A DNA stretch of 64,000 bases from Paraspadella gotoi (Eukaryota; Chaetognatha). The stretch is from assembly GCA_051294375.1 (NCBI GenBank), contig CM119265.1, positions 26,351,472-26,415,471 on the forward strand, read 5' to 3'. A model generated the notes under the pieces. It ran no database searches. It saw nothing but the letters and a program-made list of their open reading frames with translations, and was not told the origin of the DNA. The position numbers and the translations under genes were made by a program. Each line of letters opens with the position of its first letter. Position 1 is the stretch's first letter. Shown here in pieces: positions 39,750-50,805 of the stretch.

Positions 39750-42700
39750 GTACTACAATTTTTCGATATGAATAATTTAGTATTTATTAGAAAAAATATT
39801 TTTTAATAATCTTGTTCGTTTATTAGAAAATGGATATTTTTTCGATTTATTTAGTATTATAGTTACTAACCCATTGAATTTTCAAAGTTTTTTTTAGTTT
39901 CTTTTCAGATTCGTTTCGTTAGGACGTTGAGAAAAAGGTGAAGATTGAGTCAAGGTCAAGCTTCTTTGGTTAAGCGAGAGAGGACAAAACAACCACGTCG
40001 CCAAAGCGTGTTCTTCCCGACCAGAACAAGACGGAAGACGAAACCACTCTCGGAGCGGTGTTGCCAACCACCCACTGCATAGGAAACGCCCCGATCTGTC
40101 CACATTTTTTGTATTTATTTAGCTTTTTGTATTTTTTGATAGCTCAAGAGAAGGATGGCGACAATTTAGAGTAGGTAAAGAATAATATAGATTATCTCTC
40201 TTTGATCGTTATTTATTATTCATATTTGCCCCCTAACGTTTTTTCAGCTTTTATAAAATTTTTTGCTTCGACTTTTCGAATGTCTCTAGACCGGACGGAG
40301 CCTCGGCAAGCCGACGCTAAAAATATCACAAATATTTAGGCCTTCGGGAGTGACGGTCTCTCTTTCAAGACTGTCTCCCTGCGCGCCGCTTAGGCGGGGG
40401 CTTTCCTTTACGTATAGCCGATTCCGCTCCAGAATGGTTGGGAAAGTCGCCGGGAAACTTCGAATATTTTTTCTAAATCGGTTACGATAAGTTTTTTGTT
40501 TGACCTTCGCCTCCTTCTTGGCGTCGAACAACTTTACCGAAACCCTTTAAGTACTACCTATCGAACGTTTACGACGCGGTCTCTGATGGCAAGTAAATCG
40601 TTTCGTATTTCGTTTTGGTATATTGTACGCCCACTTTTTTGTTGTTTTACTCCCTTAAAAATAGTTAGCAGTGGAGCTGGTAGGGAGCCAGCGACGAGAA
40701 GGTTTATATGTATTGCTTGCTTACTTTTTGGCAGGGTTCGAGGGGTCTCGCCCCATCCGTAGTTTTTCTTAGCCTCGCGAATACTTGATCTCGTTGCTTC
40801 GGCATTCGGATGCTTAAAGGGAAGGGTAAACCAATAAAATAACTTCCTTTCAGCGCATTTCTAGATTGGTTACCGTTTTTAGAGTGATAGATTATTAGGT
40901 TTTCGTATTTTCGGGTTTTGTTTAGGTATTTGATTTCGTTTTTAGGTCTAGTCTAATATTTTTTATTTTGCCAACCTACTACGACATAAGGTAGATAAGG
41001 AATGTTAATTATTTTTGTTTTCAGTGTATTTCACAGCTTTATTTCAAGAATAATTCATTTCAGAAGAAGAAGTTTTACAAGATTCGACGGCGAAGATATT
41101 ATACAATTCGATGTTTCAATTTACTATTTTTCCCGTAGGATAGGGTCTAAGGTTTTTTGTTCGTAGTACGGGTTGTGCGTCTCTAATATTTTTTGGTAAG
41201 GAGTCGAATATACGCAGATCTTTCAAAGATTCGGTCTTTCGTATCGGGGTCCTCATCGAGAATCGTAGAGGGACGCTTGAAGAATGCTTGTTGACATGAC
41301 TGAAGATATGCCTTGGCGATTCTCTGATGCGGCCACCTGCGTAAGGAAAATTTGAATATTTGAGATTGGTTATTCGCCCTCAGGTTGTTCGTACATGAAA
41401 GGCACCTTTTTGCCTCGCCATGTTCGTTTGAGGTCGAAGGGTTGATTTCTTCTTAGCCGGTCCGAAATTAACTTCGAGATCCTATTTCGTTCCTGCGGGG
41501 GCGGAAAGTTGCATTTCGGTAAGAGCGTGTATATCGCTTTACCAGATCGACACCTTTTTATTTTTTCTTTACCTTTCGGTTCTTTAGAATTCGAATTTTG
41601 GTCGCGGTGCCGTATTATCCTTAGTAATTCGGGGCTTCCATTGATATTCAGCTTCTTTCCTTTAGTTGGGCTTACTTTCGGAGTCGCGGGTGTAACATAT
41701 GTCGGGCTCGAGATCGGCCACGGGTCAGTTACAACGGCTTCGCGTCTTCGACCTAAGTGAAAAATATCGGGTTAAAGTCAGGCCACCGGGGTCAGTTATA
41801 ACCGACTTTAGATTTCGATTAAAGGCCTATATTGTTTTGCTATTATTTAGTTATTTGGTTAGTAATATGCCCGAGCTAGTAAACCGAAATTCTATGTTTT
41901 GTTAGTCAGTTAGTTGAGTTATTTTAGCTCCCAATGTCTCATTCCCCCCCTGCCTTGTGTCAATTCATTTCTAGGATCTTTCATTGTGTCATTTTTCAGT
42001 TAGCGGGCGAGTGTTTTAGAATCAGAAAAATTCCGTTTTACGGTTTCGTTTGTATTAATAATGGTTGTTAAGGGTGTACTGAAACACGCCGTTGCGACAG
42101 TCAGAATTACCTTTTTATTTCGCAGTCAGGTTTGGTACGCTTCGGTTACCGTAACACGGCGCTTCGCGATTGAGCGGCGGCTGTATGAGCGGTATCTTTC
42201 GGCTGTACGCGTGACACCGATCGTAGAATCGAACTCGAAGCCGTTGTTTTTTGTATCAGTCACGAGAGATATTTGTTGTTATTACAGGGACGTATTTAGT
42301 TTTCTCTCGTTACTCATGATAGTATCTCTGATTTCGTGTACTTATCTGTCCTACCGTGTTTCATCTCGTCTTCAAACATCCATGACTATGAACTAACACG
42401 CGTGTAAGAGCTTATGCGCCGGTCAGTTGTAGTTGCAGACTCGCTTCTCGCTACTCCTCCGTTTTGTCGGCTTTATATCTGAGGTAAAGACTCGTTTGGT
42501 CTTCTGTTTCTTACATTTGGGATAATCCGCCAGGACTTGTATTATTCGTTGTTATAGGTCTTCGCATAAGTTCGATTATACAGAGCTCGCCATAGGCGCG
42601 GATATAGTATTTGCATATCATCGGATCCATTTCAAGGACATGCTTTTCAATTCTTCTTCTCCCACTACTTAGCTTTCGCATGCACCGGAGCCGGGCGATC

Positions 42701-43140
42701 CGGAATACATCCTGATCGACGGTTGTTCCATAAAATGATGACGTTATCTCCGACTCAGGGAAGGTCCGTCCGGCGCTAAGGCGAGGATCTAAGGCAATGG
42801 TATAGCAGCAGCCAGGAGAATATCGCCCGAGTGCTGTCGTGACTTCTCGCTTTATAGCATCTAGGTCGGGAGGAAGGGTTTGTGTACGACACAAATCATT
42901 CTTTTACTGCGGAATTAGAGTGAATATTCTGATCACATTTCGCGTATCGGGACAGAAGTCGCCGAAAACGGCCTTACGCTGGGACTTCTTCTTCTCCGGG
43001 GTTTTCGAGGCCGCACAAACCCGATGTTTGCAGTGGCTTTTGATTTCAATCCTTCGACTACGCAAGAAATATCTATTCTTTGGTCATAGTAGCACGATCG
43101 CCAGTCACAGGCAGACCATCTTTTATATGTTTCTTATATT
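39750..43140 (+). other. Non-coding 3' part of the BEL/Pao element
   Basis: Mixed composition with no frame I can match to RNase H, integrase or envelope. Short open stretches at 42,061-42,396 (+) and 42,511-42,894 (-) have no recognisable motif. It could be a decayed pol 3' part, captured host DNA, or very noisy sequence. Confidence 0.5.
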
Positions 43141-43861
43141 TGTTGAGATACCATTATTGTATTACTGAGATTTGGACCTCAACTAAGTACAGCTTCCGGA
43201 GTGGCTCTTGGACGCAATGGTGTAGTCTCCTGATTGGAGTTCCCAGCCGTTTTTTAGATCCTCCCAGCATTGAGGCGGTCTATTCATAATACGACCGTGA
43301 TAGGAGGCCTCAATTCGGAGGTACAGATTTGGCGCGTCAAGTGCTTAGGCCAGGATAGACGTGTTTGTTTACTACTTTTTAAGTATAATAGAATCCGCCT
43401 CTAATATGTAAGTTAATTCGACTCTCTTTCTGATTGACAATAGAATCTCGAAGATAGGACTCAGCGCTGCGAACTTTGTGTTGGACTTTCATTGTAATAG
43501 TAAGAGTTACAACCATTTCTAGCAATTTGGCTCAGAAACAAGTAAGATGGATTCTTTAAACTTTATATATATATTTGGCTGAGTGTGTATTACAAATGTT
43601 TTGTTATTCTTGCCCAGGACTTTAACTCTACTCTACACTCATCTCAATCAATTTAGATAGAAGTTGCTGGGCTTGCTTTGTCGTCAGATCATCATCTTGA
43701 GGCGTCTTGACCGCGCATCCGTCCCCTCGTCCCCCCCCCCCCGGCCCCCCGGGCCCCAAATCCCTCAACTCGAATTCCTCTCGTTTTGATAGCGCAGGAT
43801 CAGCTCGCCCAGTTTCAAGGTTGTCAACGAACAAGCACCTCTACGAACATAGTTCAATACA
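43141..43861 (+). repeat. 3' LTR of the BEL/Pao element
   Basis: It begins TGTTGAGATACC, ends CAATACA and is about 721 bp, close to the 5' LTR. The distal half is clearly homologous. The proximal half is only patchily similar (CTGATTGG, TTTAGATC, CAGCATTGA, ACTACTTTTTAA), so its left edge is approximate. A C-run block at 43,725-43,757 is absent from the 5' LTR. Confidence 0.7.
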
Positions 43862-43866
43862 ATAGG
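43862..43866 (+). other. 3' target-site duplication ATAGG
   Basis: It matches 33,963-33,967. The sequence after it (GTTTCCTTAAGG) continues the XKR-B 3' end as in the empty copies. Confidence 0.9.
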
Positions 43867-44284
43867 TTTCCTTAAGGTTAATTTTTCTCACAACGTCGGT
43901 TAACCGTTAAAAATCGACTTTTTAAACCGTTAACGGTTAAAATCAGTTAATTTAATGATTTAGCTTATTTGATAATATAAATGCAAAAAAGAAGGAAAAC
44001 AATTAAAACTTTGTATTCGAATCTTTATTTCAATATATAGGATGCACTGATAAAGCAAACGAAAAAATTGAATTATAATTGAATATCTTTTTTAAAATTT
44101 AATAGCTAACTTTATAAAGCGTCAACAGTTAAAGTTTTGAGTTAAGAGATAAAATTTATTTTTGCACTTCTCCGCTGAGACTGAGGTTAAATAAATTACA
44201 AAAATACAATACAAAAAATTTTTGAAATAACTTGGTATGTAGTCGGGCATAGCATAAGTTCACTCTGCCTTTAAGCATGACACC

Positions 44285-44600
44285 TACAGTCGTGACCCGC
44301 TGGCTCATTGAGTAAAGCCATCATCAGCTCATGACCACAAGGTACCGGTTCAATCCCAACCCGGTACCTACCCTGGGGAAGTGTGAGGACGGCCGTAAGC
44401 CGACTTTGGGACGTGGAAAACCTACAAGCCTTGATCCAAGCCCAGGAACCGTTCCATGGCTGCTGGAGGGTGTAAAACAAGTTCCGGAGAGTCATCTTCA
44501 GTCCACTTTATCGCCTTATCAAGCGTTTTCAGTATCGTCTGTCTCTTCAATGTGTGACGTCAGTTTTCATGAATCTTTTCCGCTGAATATTAAGTAAATG
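44285..44600 (+). repeat. tRNA-like (SINE-like) segment 1
   Basis: GACCCGCTGGCTCATTGAGT (A-box-like), CTCATGACCACAAGG (anticodon arm resembling a Met-type CAT) and GGTTCAATCCCAACC (B box; GGTTCAAATCC in the 53.7-kb copy), then a non-tRNA body to about 44,600. It is a probable tRNA-derived SINE. The copies in this window all lie in duplicated flank, so dispersal cannot be shown here. Confidence 0.55.
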
Positions 44601-44889
44601 ATGAATGAAAAGTACAGATGAAGATCTAGAAACTTGTATTTTATATCAAAATGTCCATAAAAGTCCTTTAAAACTCAAGTTCAGGACGGGCGATGCTACT
44701 TTTTGAAAGTCATGAGTTTTCGCCAAATTACGACTCAGAGATCGACAAACGAAGACAAAAGACCGACTAGTAAATAATTTGGCCGAACGATGAGGGAAAC
44801 TTAAAGTAGGGTCAAAAAATAAGAGCGAAAAAGACAGAAAATAACTGAGGCGAAATATAATATAAAATAAATAAATAATTTTAGTGATA

Positions 44890-45095
44890 CGACTGTTCCT
44901 ACTATCAGCGCCGTATTCTCTGAACCCAATGGTCCCGGGTTCTAGCCCTGGTCGGGAAAAGAGTGAAATTGCCAGTTAAACCATCGGTTGCAAGCCTACC
45001 GCCGGATCCAAAGTTCCGGAAAGCAAGGCAACACTTAGTGTGGGGGTTATTCACGTTCACATAGAGGCATGGCGACCTTCTCTCCTCTCGGTCAT
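44890..45095 (+). repeat. tRNA-like (SINE-like) segment 2
   Basis: TATTCTCTGAACCCAATGGT then GGGTTCTAGCCCTGG, a B-box fit, followed by a body with ATTGCCAGTTAAACCATCGG. No clear tail or target duplication. Confidence 0.45.
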
Positions 45096-46790
45096 TTCAT
45101 AATAAATATAAAAACTTATATTTATATAAAAAAAATGTCAGTCTGATTTGAGCGCATCACTTTGATTTAAGAAAATATTTCTAAAAACATAATAAGTTAA
45201 ATAAAACAAAATATTTTTTACCAAAATATCTAAATTGGAAAAAAAATTTCACCGAATTTAACCGTTTAAACGGTTAAGTTAAAAAAAATTTCAACTGTAT
45301 TAACGGTTAATTTTTAACGGTTAAGGAATCTCTAGTCATGAAGGAAAATTTAAAACCTTATAAGGCTTAATTATTTTTCAATGTTGTTATGGATGTATTT
45401 ATATATAGTTGTAATGAGTTTTAAAAAAGGAAATTGTTTTAATATCATTAAATTAAACCAAGCAATTTTTTCAAAGCCACTTATTTTACTTTTCATAATA
45501 TGACTTATGACTTTATAGTTTATATTTCTCAAGCTAATCCCAGATAGAGGAAACATATTAGACAATTAATTGTGATTTTGCTTTTAATTTTTTTTGTCTA
45601 TTGCACCTATCTATCTATTTTTTTTATTTTAGGACTAAAAATTCATCTTAAAAAACAAATTTAAAAACTTTTTATTATTATCTTTATTGATAATAAACTC
45701 AAATTTACAACCGGTTTTTATGCTGTGTACGAATTGTATGTTTGTAGAAGCAGAAAGACTTGTATTGACATTGAAAACTTGAAAAAATGAACTGATTATT
45801 TTAATAAAAACTAAAGTATAAAGTCTTTCTTAAGTTTTTCTCTACCGCATTTTGTCTTAGAAAGTTAATGCCAATTTCATGACATTAACCCATTTCATAA
45901 GCTTTTAAAAACAGAAAAAAATTGTCATTCCGTTTGATTTTATTGAGTACTTTAATTAACTTTTAATTATGATCATCAATAAAGTTTACAAAGATTTTTG
46001 CAATCACAGTGAAGAAAATCTTTTGTATTTTCTATGCCTGCGGGGTCGCGCGTTCGAGGCGTCGGCCGTCGGATGAACAAATTTTGACAAGGACAAGGAT
46101 TTTCGTAGTATCTACCAAATCTTGAAGCGTAAAGAAAACGTCGAAAAATGTCGAATAAATTGTGAATTATTTGTATTTTTGTAAAGATCTATGGCAAATA
46201 AATGAAATGTCGAAATAAATGTTTGTAATAAATCCTTGGAATCCGTAAAAACTTTAAAAAAGATTCCGATCGAATAATAAGTGACGGGGTCCAAGGAAAA
46301 ATGATCGGACGCGAGGTCCACCAAATCTTACACACGACGTGTAAAATCTACTAATGAAACGTTCTCCTTCCATCAGTCCCAAATTGCAGAATCAGCCAAT
46401 AATCGTAACCATCAACCATTTCCTTTATTTCTCAAAATTTGTTCCTTTTCGACTTTTGTTAAATCTCAGAAAGAGCTCAGAAAAAAATTAGTCTCAAAAA
46501 GTAAAACGTGTTTACATTTCATTGTCTAATGTTCATAGAAAGGCCCCCTCTACTTTGTTGTTTTTTTATTCATACAGGTTTATAAATATTCAATTTATTT
46601 GTTTTGTCCTTTTATTGTGACCTCTTGAAACAAAAATCTTTTTGTCCCCGTCTGCCTGGGATCTTTCTTTCCTCACCCTTTGTTATTCCCTCAACAAATT
46701 TGATAAATTTCTGTCACCAGCGCTGAAGACTTTTTACCTTAATTCCATCTTCTTTGCTGTTTTTTTAACCTCCTTATTTTGTATCGCCCA

Positions 46791-46793
<3 letters not shown>

Positions 46794-46870
<77 letters not shown>
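46794..46870 (+). repeat. (CT)n microsatellite
   Basis: About 38 uninterrupted CT units. Partners at 15,829-15,953 (reverse) and 56,268-56,398 (direct) are interrupted and of different length. Confidence 0.9.
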
Positions 46871-46872
<2 letters not shown>

Positions 46873-47079
46873 TCGCCAAATTTTTCCACCCCCTTTGGAG
46901 AAAAAAAGCCATTTCCCGCCAGAGAGGGCCTGAGGGCCTCGGGGGTCACCGTTCTCGCGCCCCGCCCACAAGGGTCAATTCATGCGGAGAACGTTTGGAG
47001 GAGGAAGAGGAGGGGGAGGAAGAGAAGGGGGTTGAAGGTAGAGAGAAACATTGGGTTTAGGGGAAAGGATAGTTTACTT

Positions 47080-47279
47080 GTAGAAAAAAAGAAAAGAAAA
47101 GAAACGAAAAGAAAAGAAAAGAAAAGAAAAGAAAAGAAAAGAAAAGAAAAGAAAAGGTCCGTCATCCTTACCACGGTTTAGTTTGATCAGCATTTTTAAA
47201 GATCTCTCTATTTTTTAAGGGATTTTGTTCATTTATTTTTAGAAAAGGGAGATTGATGCGCTGATAGAGAGGGAGAGAA

Positions 47280-47324
<45 letters not shown>

Positions 47325-47335
47325 GAGAGAAACTT
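47080..47335 (+). repeat. (GAAAA)n plus dispersed block plus (GA)n
   Basis: The (GAAAA)n run (47,088-47,156) is followed by TTAGTTTGATCAGCATTTTT, a block matching the units at 24.1-24.8 kb, then AAAAGGGAGATTGATGCGCT and a (GA)n. Direct copy at 56,620-56,880, reverse copy at 15,310-15,600. Confidence 0.8.
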
Positions 47336-47552
47336 TAAGAATTAAAAAATAAAGTAGATCAAAAAAAAAATTAATTAAGAAAAATTTCTGAATGACGTAA
47401 AAAATAGAAAACAGAAAAAAAAAGAATCAAGTTTTTGAAAATATTTAATAAAAAAAATATATATATTTTCGTTTTTGCTACTCAACTTTTTCTCTACCTT
47501 ATAGCTCTCGCTTTTTTTTATATTTTCAAAAATAAAAACGATCTGTTTTACA

Positions 47553-47577
47553 NNNNNNNNNNNNNNNNNNNNNNNNN
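47553..47577. other. Assembly gap of 25 N
   Basis: The left flank ends at GATCTGTTTTACA. In the copies at 15.09 and 57.1 kb that sequence continues into the XKR-C upstream region, not into what follows this gap. Confidence 0.95.
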
Positions 47578-47767
47578 CCGAGTAGAGATTCACCATTTCT
47601 ACAACTAAAAAATCTTAAAAGCATAAGAGATCGAGCCTGCTTTCGAATGGGTATCCAAATTTGATGCGATGAAACCAAATGATGGATGCGATGATAGTAA
47701 TTCATTGATGCGATGATAATCATTCATTGATGCGATGATAGTCATTCATTTGACGCGATGAGTCATT

Positions 47768-47817
<50 letters not shown>

Positions 47818-48340
47818 AGGCAGAGAGACAGAGACGAGGACGAGAGTGTACGAACACTTGCGGGTTCTTGCGACTTCGAAATCTGGAATCTAATTTGACG
47901 CCGTCGATCAAATAACTTTATTTCCAAACATAAAACGTATTCTGACTAAATCTCTGTGGCCGTAAAAATAAATCTACAAAAATCTCGGAATGTAAAGTTG
48001 GGGATTTTTAATGAAAAAAGGCGCGGAATAAATGGGATAATAAAAGTTTTTAGAAGGAAAAAATATCAGAATTTTTCAAAAAACGAATTATTTTAAATTA
48101 ATTAATTAATTAAAGTGAAAAAATTAAGCTGCAAAAATTATGAAAGTTTGAAAATGATGCAAATTTAAAAAAATGATGCAAGTTTAAAAAATGATTCAAT
48201 TGAAAAAATGATTCCAGTGAAAAAATGATACGAGTTGAAAAAATTATGCATGTTGAAAAAATGATGCAAATTAAAAAAAATGATGCAATTTAAAATAATA
48301 ATAAGTTAAATAATTATTTGTTGGTGGTTTTGAGTTTGGT
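47578..48340 (-). repeat. Inverted copy of 58.8-59.5 kb
   Basis: The reverse complement of the sequence downstream of XKR-C, including (GA)n (47,772-47,835), the ACACTTGCGGGTTCTTGCGA block, and an AAAAATGATGCAAGTTG-type minisatellite (48,110-48,300). Confidence 0.8.
47690..47770 (+). repeat. Tandem repeat GATGCGATGATnnTnATTCATT
   Basis: Three to four copies of about 26 bp. The reverse array is at 59,392-59,535 and has more copies. Confidence 0.85.
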
Positions 48341-48379
48341 ATGGTACGATCTTTATGATCAGATAGGATCACAAATTGA

Positions 48380-49261
48380 AGGAATTATCGTGATTTATCA
48401 TCTGATTAGCTTAATTATGGTACGCAGATCCGGCATAGTTTGCTTAAACTTGTTAAATATAGTCTGATATCAATTTTTAAATCATCTTAAAATTATGAAA
48501 GGAGTTTACAGCGAGATAAAATATGGAATCATTCCACGAATACATAATATATGAAGAGAGGCAAGTACAAACCTGCAATGCCCTGAAAAATCCCAAGTAA
48601 AGCAGAATAGTTACATTTAAACATCATTTTTCCATATACTTACTTTTAGTTTGAATATTTCTGTATTCAGAGGTCGGTTTGGCGACGCTAGCTGTAAAGA
48701 GAACGGTTTAAAAACAATGCAATAATTTTTGGGTTTTCCAACTGCAAAATCCTCTCTGTGAAAAATCATCCATGTCAATTTATAAACTTCCAGTCAGCGA
48801 AAAGCACCGCTCAGCATATCGCTCGTCAATGAAATACAAAACGATGCAGTCTGTAGCAACATTTGCGGAAAGGATTTCAAGAGGACAGCATTAAGCGAAA
48901 AGACGAGTTCTACTTTTTCTTGCAGTATTTTTGAGAGCTGTGACTTTGACTCTTTATTTCCCAAATACAAATCAATCAAGAATGGAACTGACCCGATTCA
49001 AGTATTTGACAAATCATTATGATGAGATTCCACTTTCTTGTTCCAAACAGTCGCCGAAGAATTGGATGCTTCACATTGAGGAGATTAAAAGATGGTAGAG
49101 AAAAGGGTGTGGATGAAACCACACAAAGTTAAGGAATTCAATCATTTTGTAGGACCTGCTAATGAAAGAAACAGTCTATCATGACTTTAGATGTCAAGTG
49201 GCATGTCCGCCATCGTCAGGGCGAAGCTTAAAAAGCAATATTGCTAATTTACTATGGTCAT
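48380..49261 (-). pseudogene. XKR-C 5' half, antisense copy
   Basis: The reverse complement of 51,175-52,060, with its start codon at 49,261. It has indels throughout. The LLKSFPQMLLQTASF segment is still readable near 48,840-48,890. Confidence 0.85.
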
Positions 49262-49630
49262 AAAGGCAGGCCAAAATTGAACACTTTTATAACTTCTAGT
49301 CTCTCAAAAAAAATTTTTTTCTCTATTTCTAACATCGATTTTCAATGTACAATCTTTTTGAATTAGTTCATTGGCTTGTTGCACTGAAGGTTTTCAAATA
49401 TTTATTAATATATAACAAATTAGAAAAAAAATTTAAAACAAATTTTTAAAGAACGGATTCCTATAAAACTTTAAAAGTTAATGAAGTTAATAGTACAAGT
49501 TTATTAAAATTGTGACAATAATTGTTAAAAAGTAGAAAAAACCTTAAAAATCATTATCATCATCATCATCATTGGCTGAATTTTATTTTTTTTAAATTTT
49601 CTTTAATAAAAAGTTGTATAAATTGATAGT

Positions 49631-50157
49631 TGTGTAGTTGTAGTAATACAAAAAATGTAAATAATATTTCTCTCTCGGCCTAAAATTCAATTCTCGTTTA
49701 CATTCTACTTTGATAAACAACGTAGTTCATATTAAAGTCATTGTTATTTTATTCTCGGCCTCGATTATTATTATTGGCATTTCCCTTCGATTGGTTATAC
49801 TGAAATAAACTCTCGTTCATTTTATTTGGTATCGAATTCTTTCCACTAAAAATTCCGTCCTCCATTGGTGGCAGCGGTATTCTGTGGATTCGAACCCACG
49901 CCTCCAGAAGAGAACTGGTGAGAAAAGATTCTTAGTAAATACAAAATGTAAATAATATTTTCTCTCGGCCTAAAATTCCATTCTCGTTTACATTCCTACT
50001 TTGATAAACAAAGTCCATAGTTCATATAAAAGTCATTGTATTTTATTCTCGCGCTCATTATTATTATTGCATTTCCCTGTCGATTTGTTACTGAATACTC
50101 TCGCTCATTTCTTATTTTGGTATCGAATCTCTTTCACTAGAAAATTCCGTCCTCCCA
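49631..50157 (-). mobile_element. Miniature LTR element (TRIM-like) with a tRNA-complementary interior
   Basis: Two direct repeats of about 230 bases (49,631-49,863 and about 49,933-50,157; shared AAAATGTAAATAATATTT, CTCTCGGCCTAAAATTC and TTCCGTCCTCC) flank about 69 bases. The interior starts TGGTGGCAGCGG and contains GGATTCGAACCC. On the minus strand this is a tRNA-Leu-like 3' half ending CCGCTGCCACCA, with a T-loop GGTTCGAATCC-type box. In LTR elements a primer-binding site begins with TGG right after the LTR, as here. There is no coding capacity. The retroelement sense strand may be + if the primer site is read as written. Confidence 0.6.
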
Positions 50158-50349
50158 CTAACTTTATCTAACTTTAAAGCGATCTGATCAGAAATCTATT
50201 AAAAAAAATTTAAACTTTATATAGTAATTAACAATAATCTTTAAATTCTTCGTGCGCTTTTCAAATAAGCGTTTAATTTAAAAATTAGTTTCATTTATTA
50301 ATATTCTCTAACAGTCACATTAAAACCTTATTTTTGAGAGAAACTTCTA

Positions 50350-50410
50350 GTTTTCACCTGTTCGGCCTATATGGCGACCCAGATGGTGTTTTTTGGTAAA
50401 ATAATAAGGG
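50350..50410. repeat. Centre of an inverted duplication
   Basis: Sequence before this point (48.34-50.35 kb) is the reverse complement of that after it (50.40-52.38 kb). The spacer is only a few tens of bases, including TTTGGTAAAATAATAAGGGT. Confidence 0.8.
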
Positions 50411-50568
50411 TTAAGTGACTGTTAGAGAATATAAAAATGAAACTAATTTTTTAAATTACGCTTATTGATAAGCGCACGGAAGAATTTAAAGATTATTTTA
50501 TTACTATATAAAGTTTAAAATTTTTTTAATAGATTCTGATAGAGCTTTAAAAGTTAGATAAAGGTTAG

Positions 50569-50805
50569 TGGAGGACGGAATTTTTAGTGAAAAGAATTCG
50601 ATACCAAATAAAATGAACGAGAGTTTATTTCAGTATAACATCGAAGGGAAATGCAATAATAATAATGAGCGCGAGAATAAAATAACAATGACTTTTATAT
50701 GAACTACTTTGTTTATCAAAGTAGGAATGTAAACGAGAATGGAATTTTAGGCCGAGAGAAATATTATTTACATTTTTGTAATTTACTACAACTACTACAA
50801 CTACA
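50569..50805 (+). mobile_element. Solo LTR of the miniature element
   Basis: TGGAGGACGGAAT to ACTACAACTACA, 237 bases, the reverse complement of one repeat of the 49.63-kb element. In its own sense it runs TGTAG...CTCCA. The site is empty near 57,370 and near 14,830. Confidence 0.75.

Larger units (their letters stand above)
33968..43861 (+). mobile_element. BEL/Pao LTR retrotransposon, frameshifted
   Basis: 9,894 bp, starting TG and ending CA, flanked by ATAGG duplications; BEL/Pao elements usually make 4-6-bp duplications. Two empty copies of the same locus (18,940 and 53,282) confirm both ends. The interior shows gag-like frames, two zinc knuckles, an aspartic protease motif and a BEL-type reverse transcriptase, all on the + strand and broken by frameshifts. 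I find no RNase H or integrase. From 39.75 kb to the 3' LTR there are 3.4 kb without recognisable coding. The element is GC- and CpG-rich compared with its AT-rich surroundings. Confidence 0.9.
43867..46790 (+). other. 3' flank of XKR-B
   Basis: AT-rich, with repeated AACGGTTAA/TTAACCGTTT motifs at 43,900-43,940 and 45,255-45,325, and two tRNA-like segments. It is repeated in reverse at 15.95-18.94 kb and directly at 53.29-56.27 kb. No gene is seen. Confidence 0.7.

Noticed and set aside
42511-42894. 127-codon minus-strand frame inside the BEL/Pao element
   Set aside because: No recognised motif, antisense to the element, and unsupported by any neighbour; open by chance in GC-rich DNA.
46030-46080. 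A third tRNA-like segment (GCGCGTTCGAGGCGTCGG, also at 16,690 and 55,530)
   Set aside because: The B-box fit is poor (CGTTCGAGGC) and no A box is found at the right distance.
47690-47770. CRISPR-like array of short repeats
   Set aside because: Repeats are contiguous with no unique spacers, in a eukaryotic genome; an ordinary tandem repeat.
49865-49935. A genuine tRNA-Leu gene on the minus strand
   Set aside because: Only the 3' half is present, no 5' half or D-arm follows, and the piece sits exactly between two LTR-like repeats.
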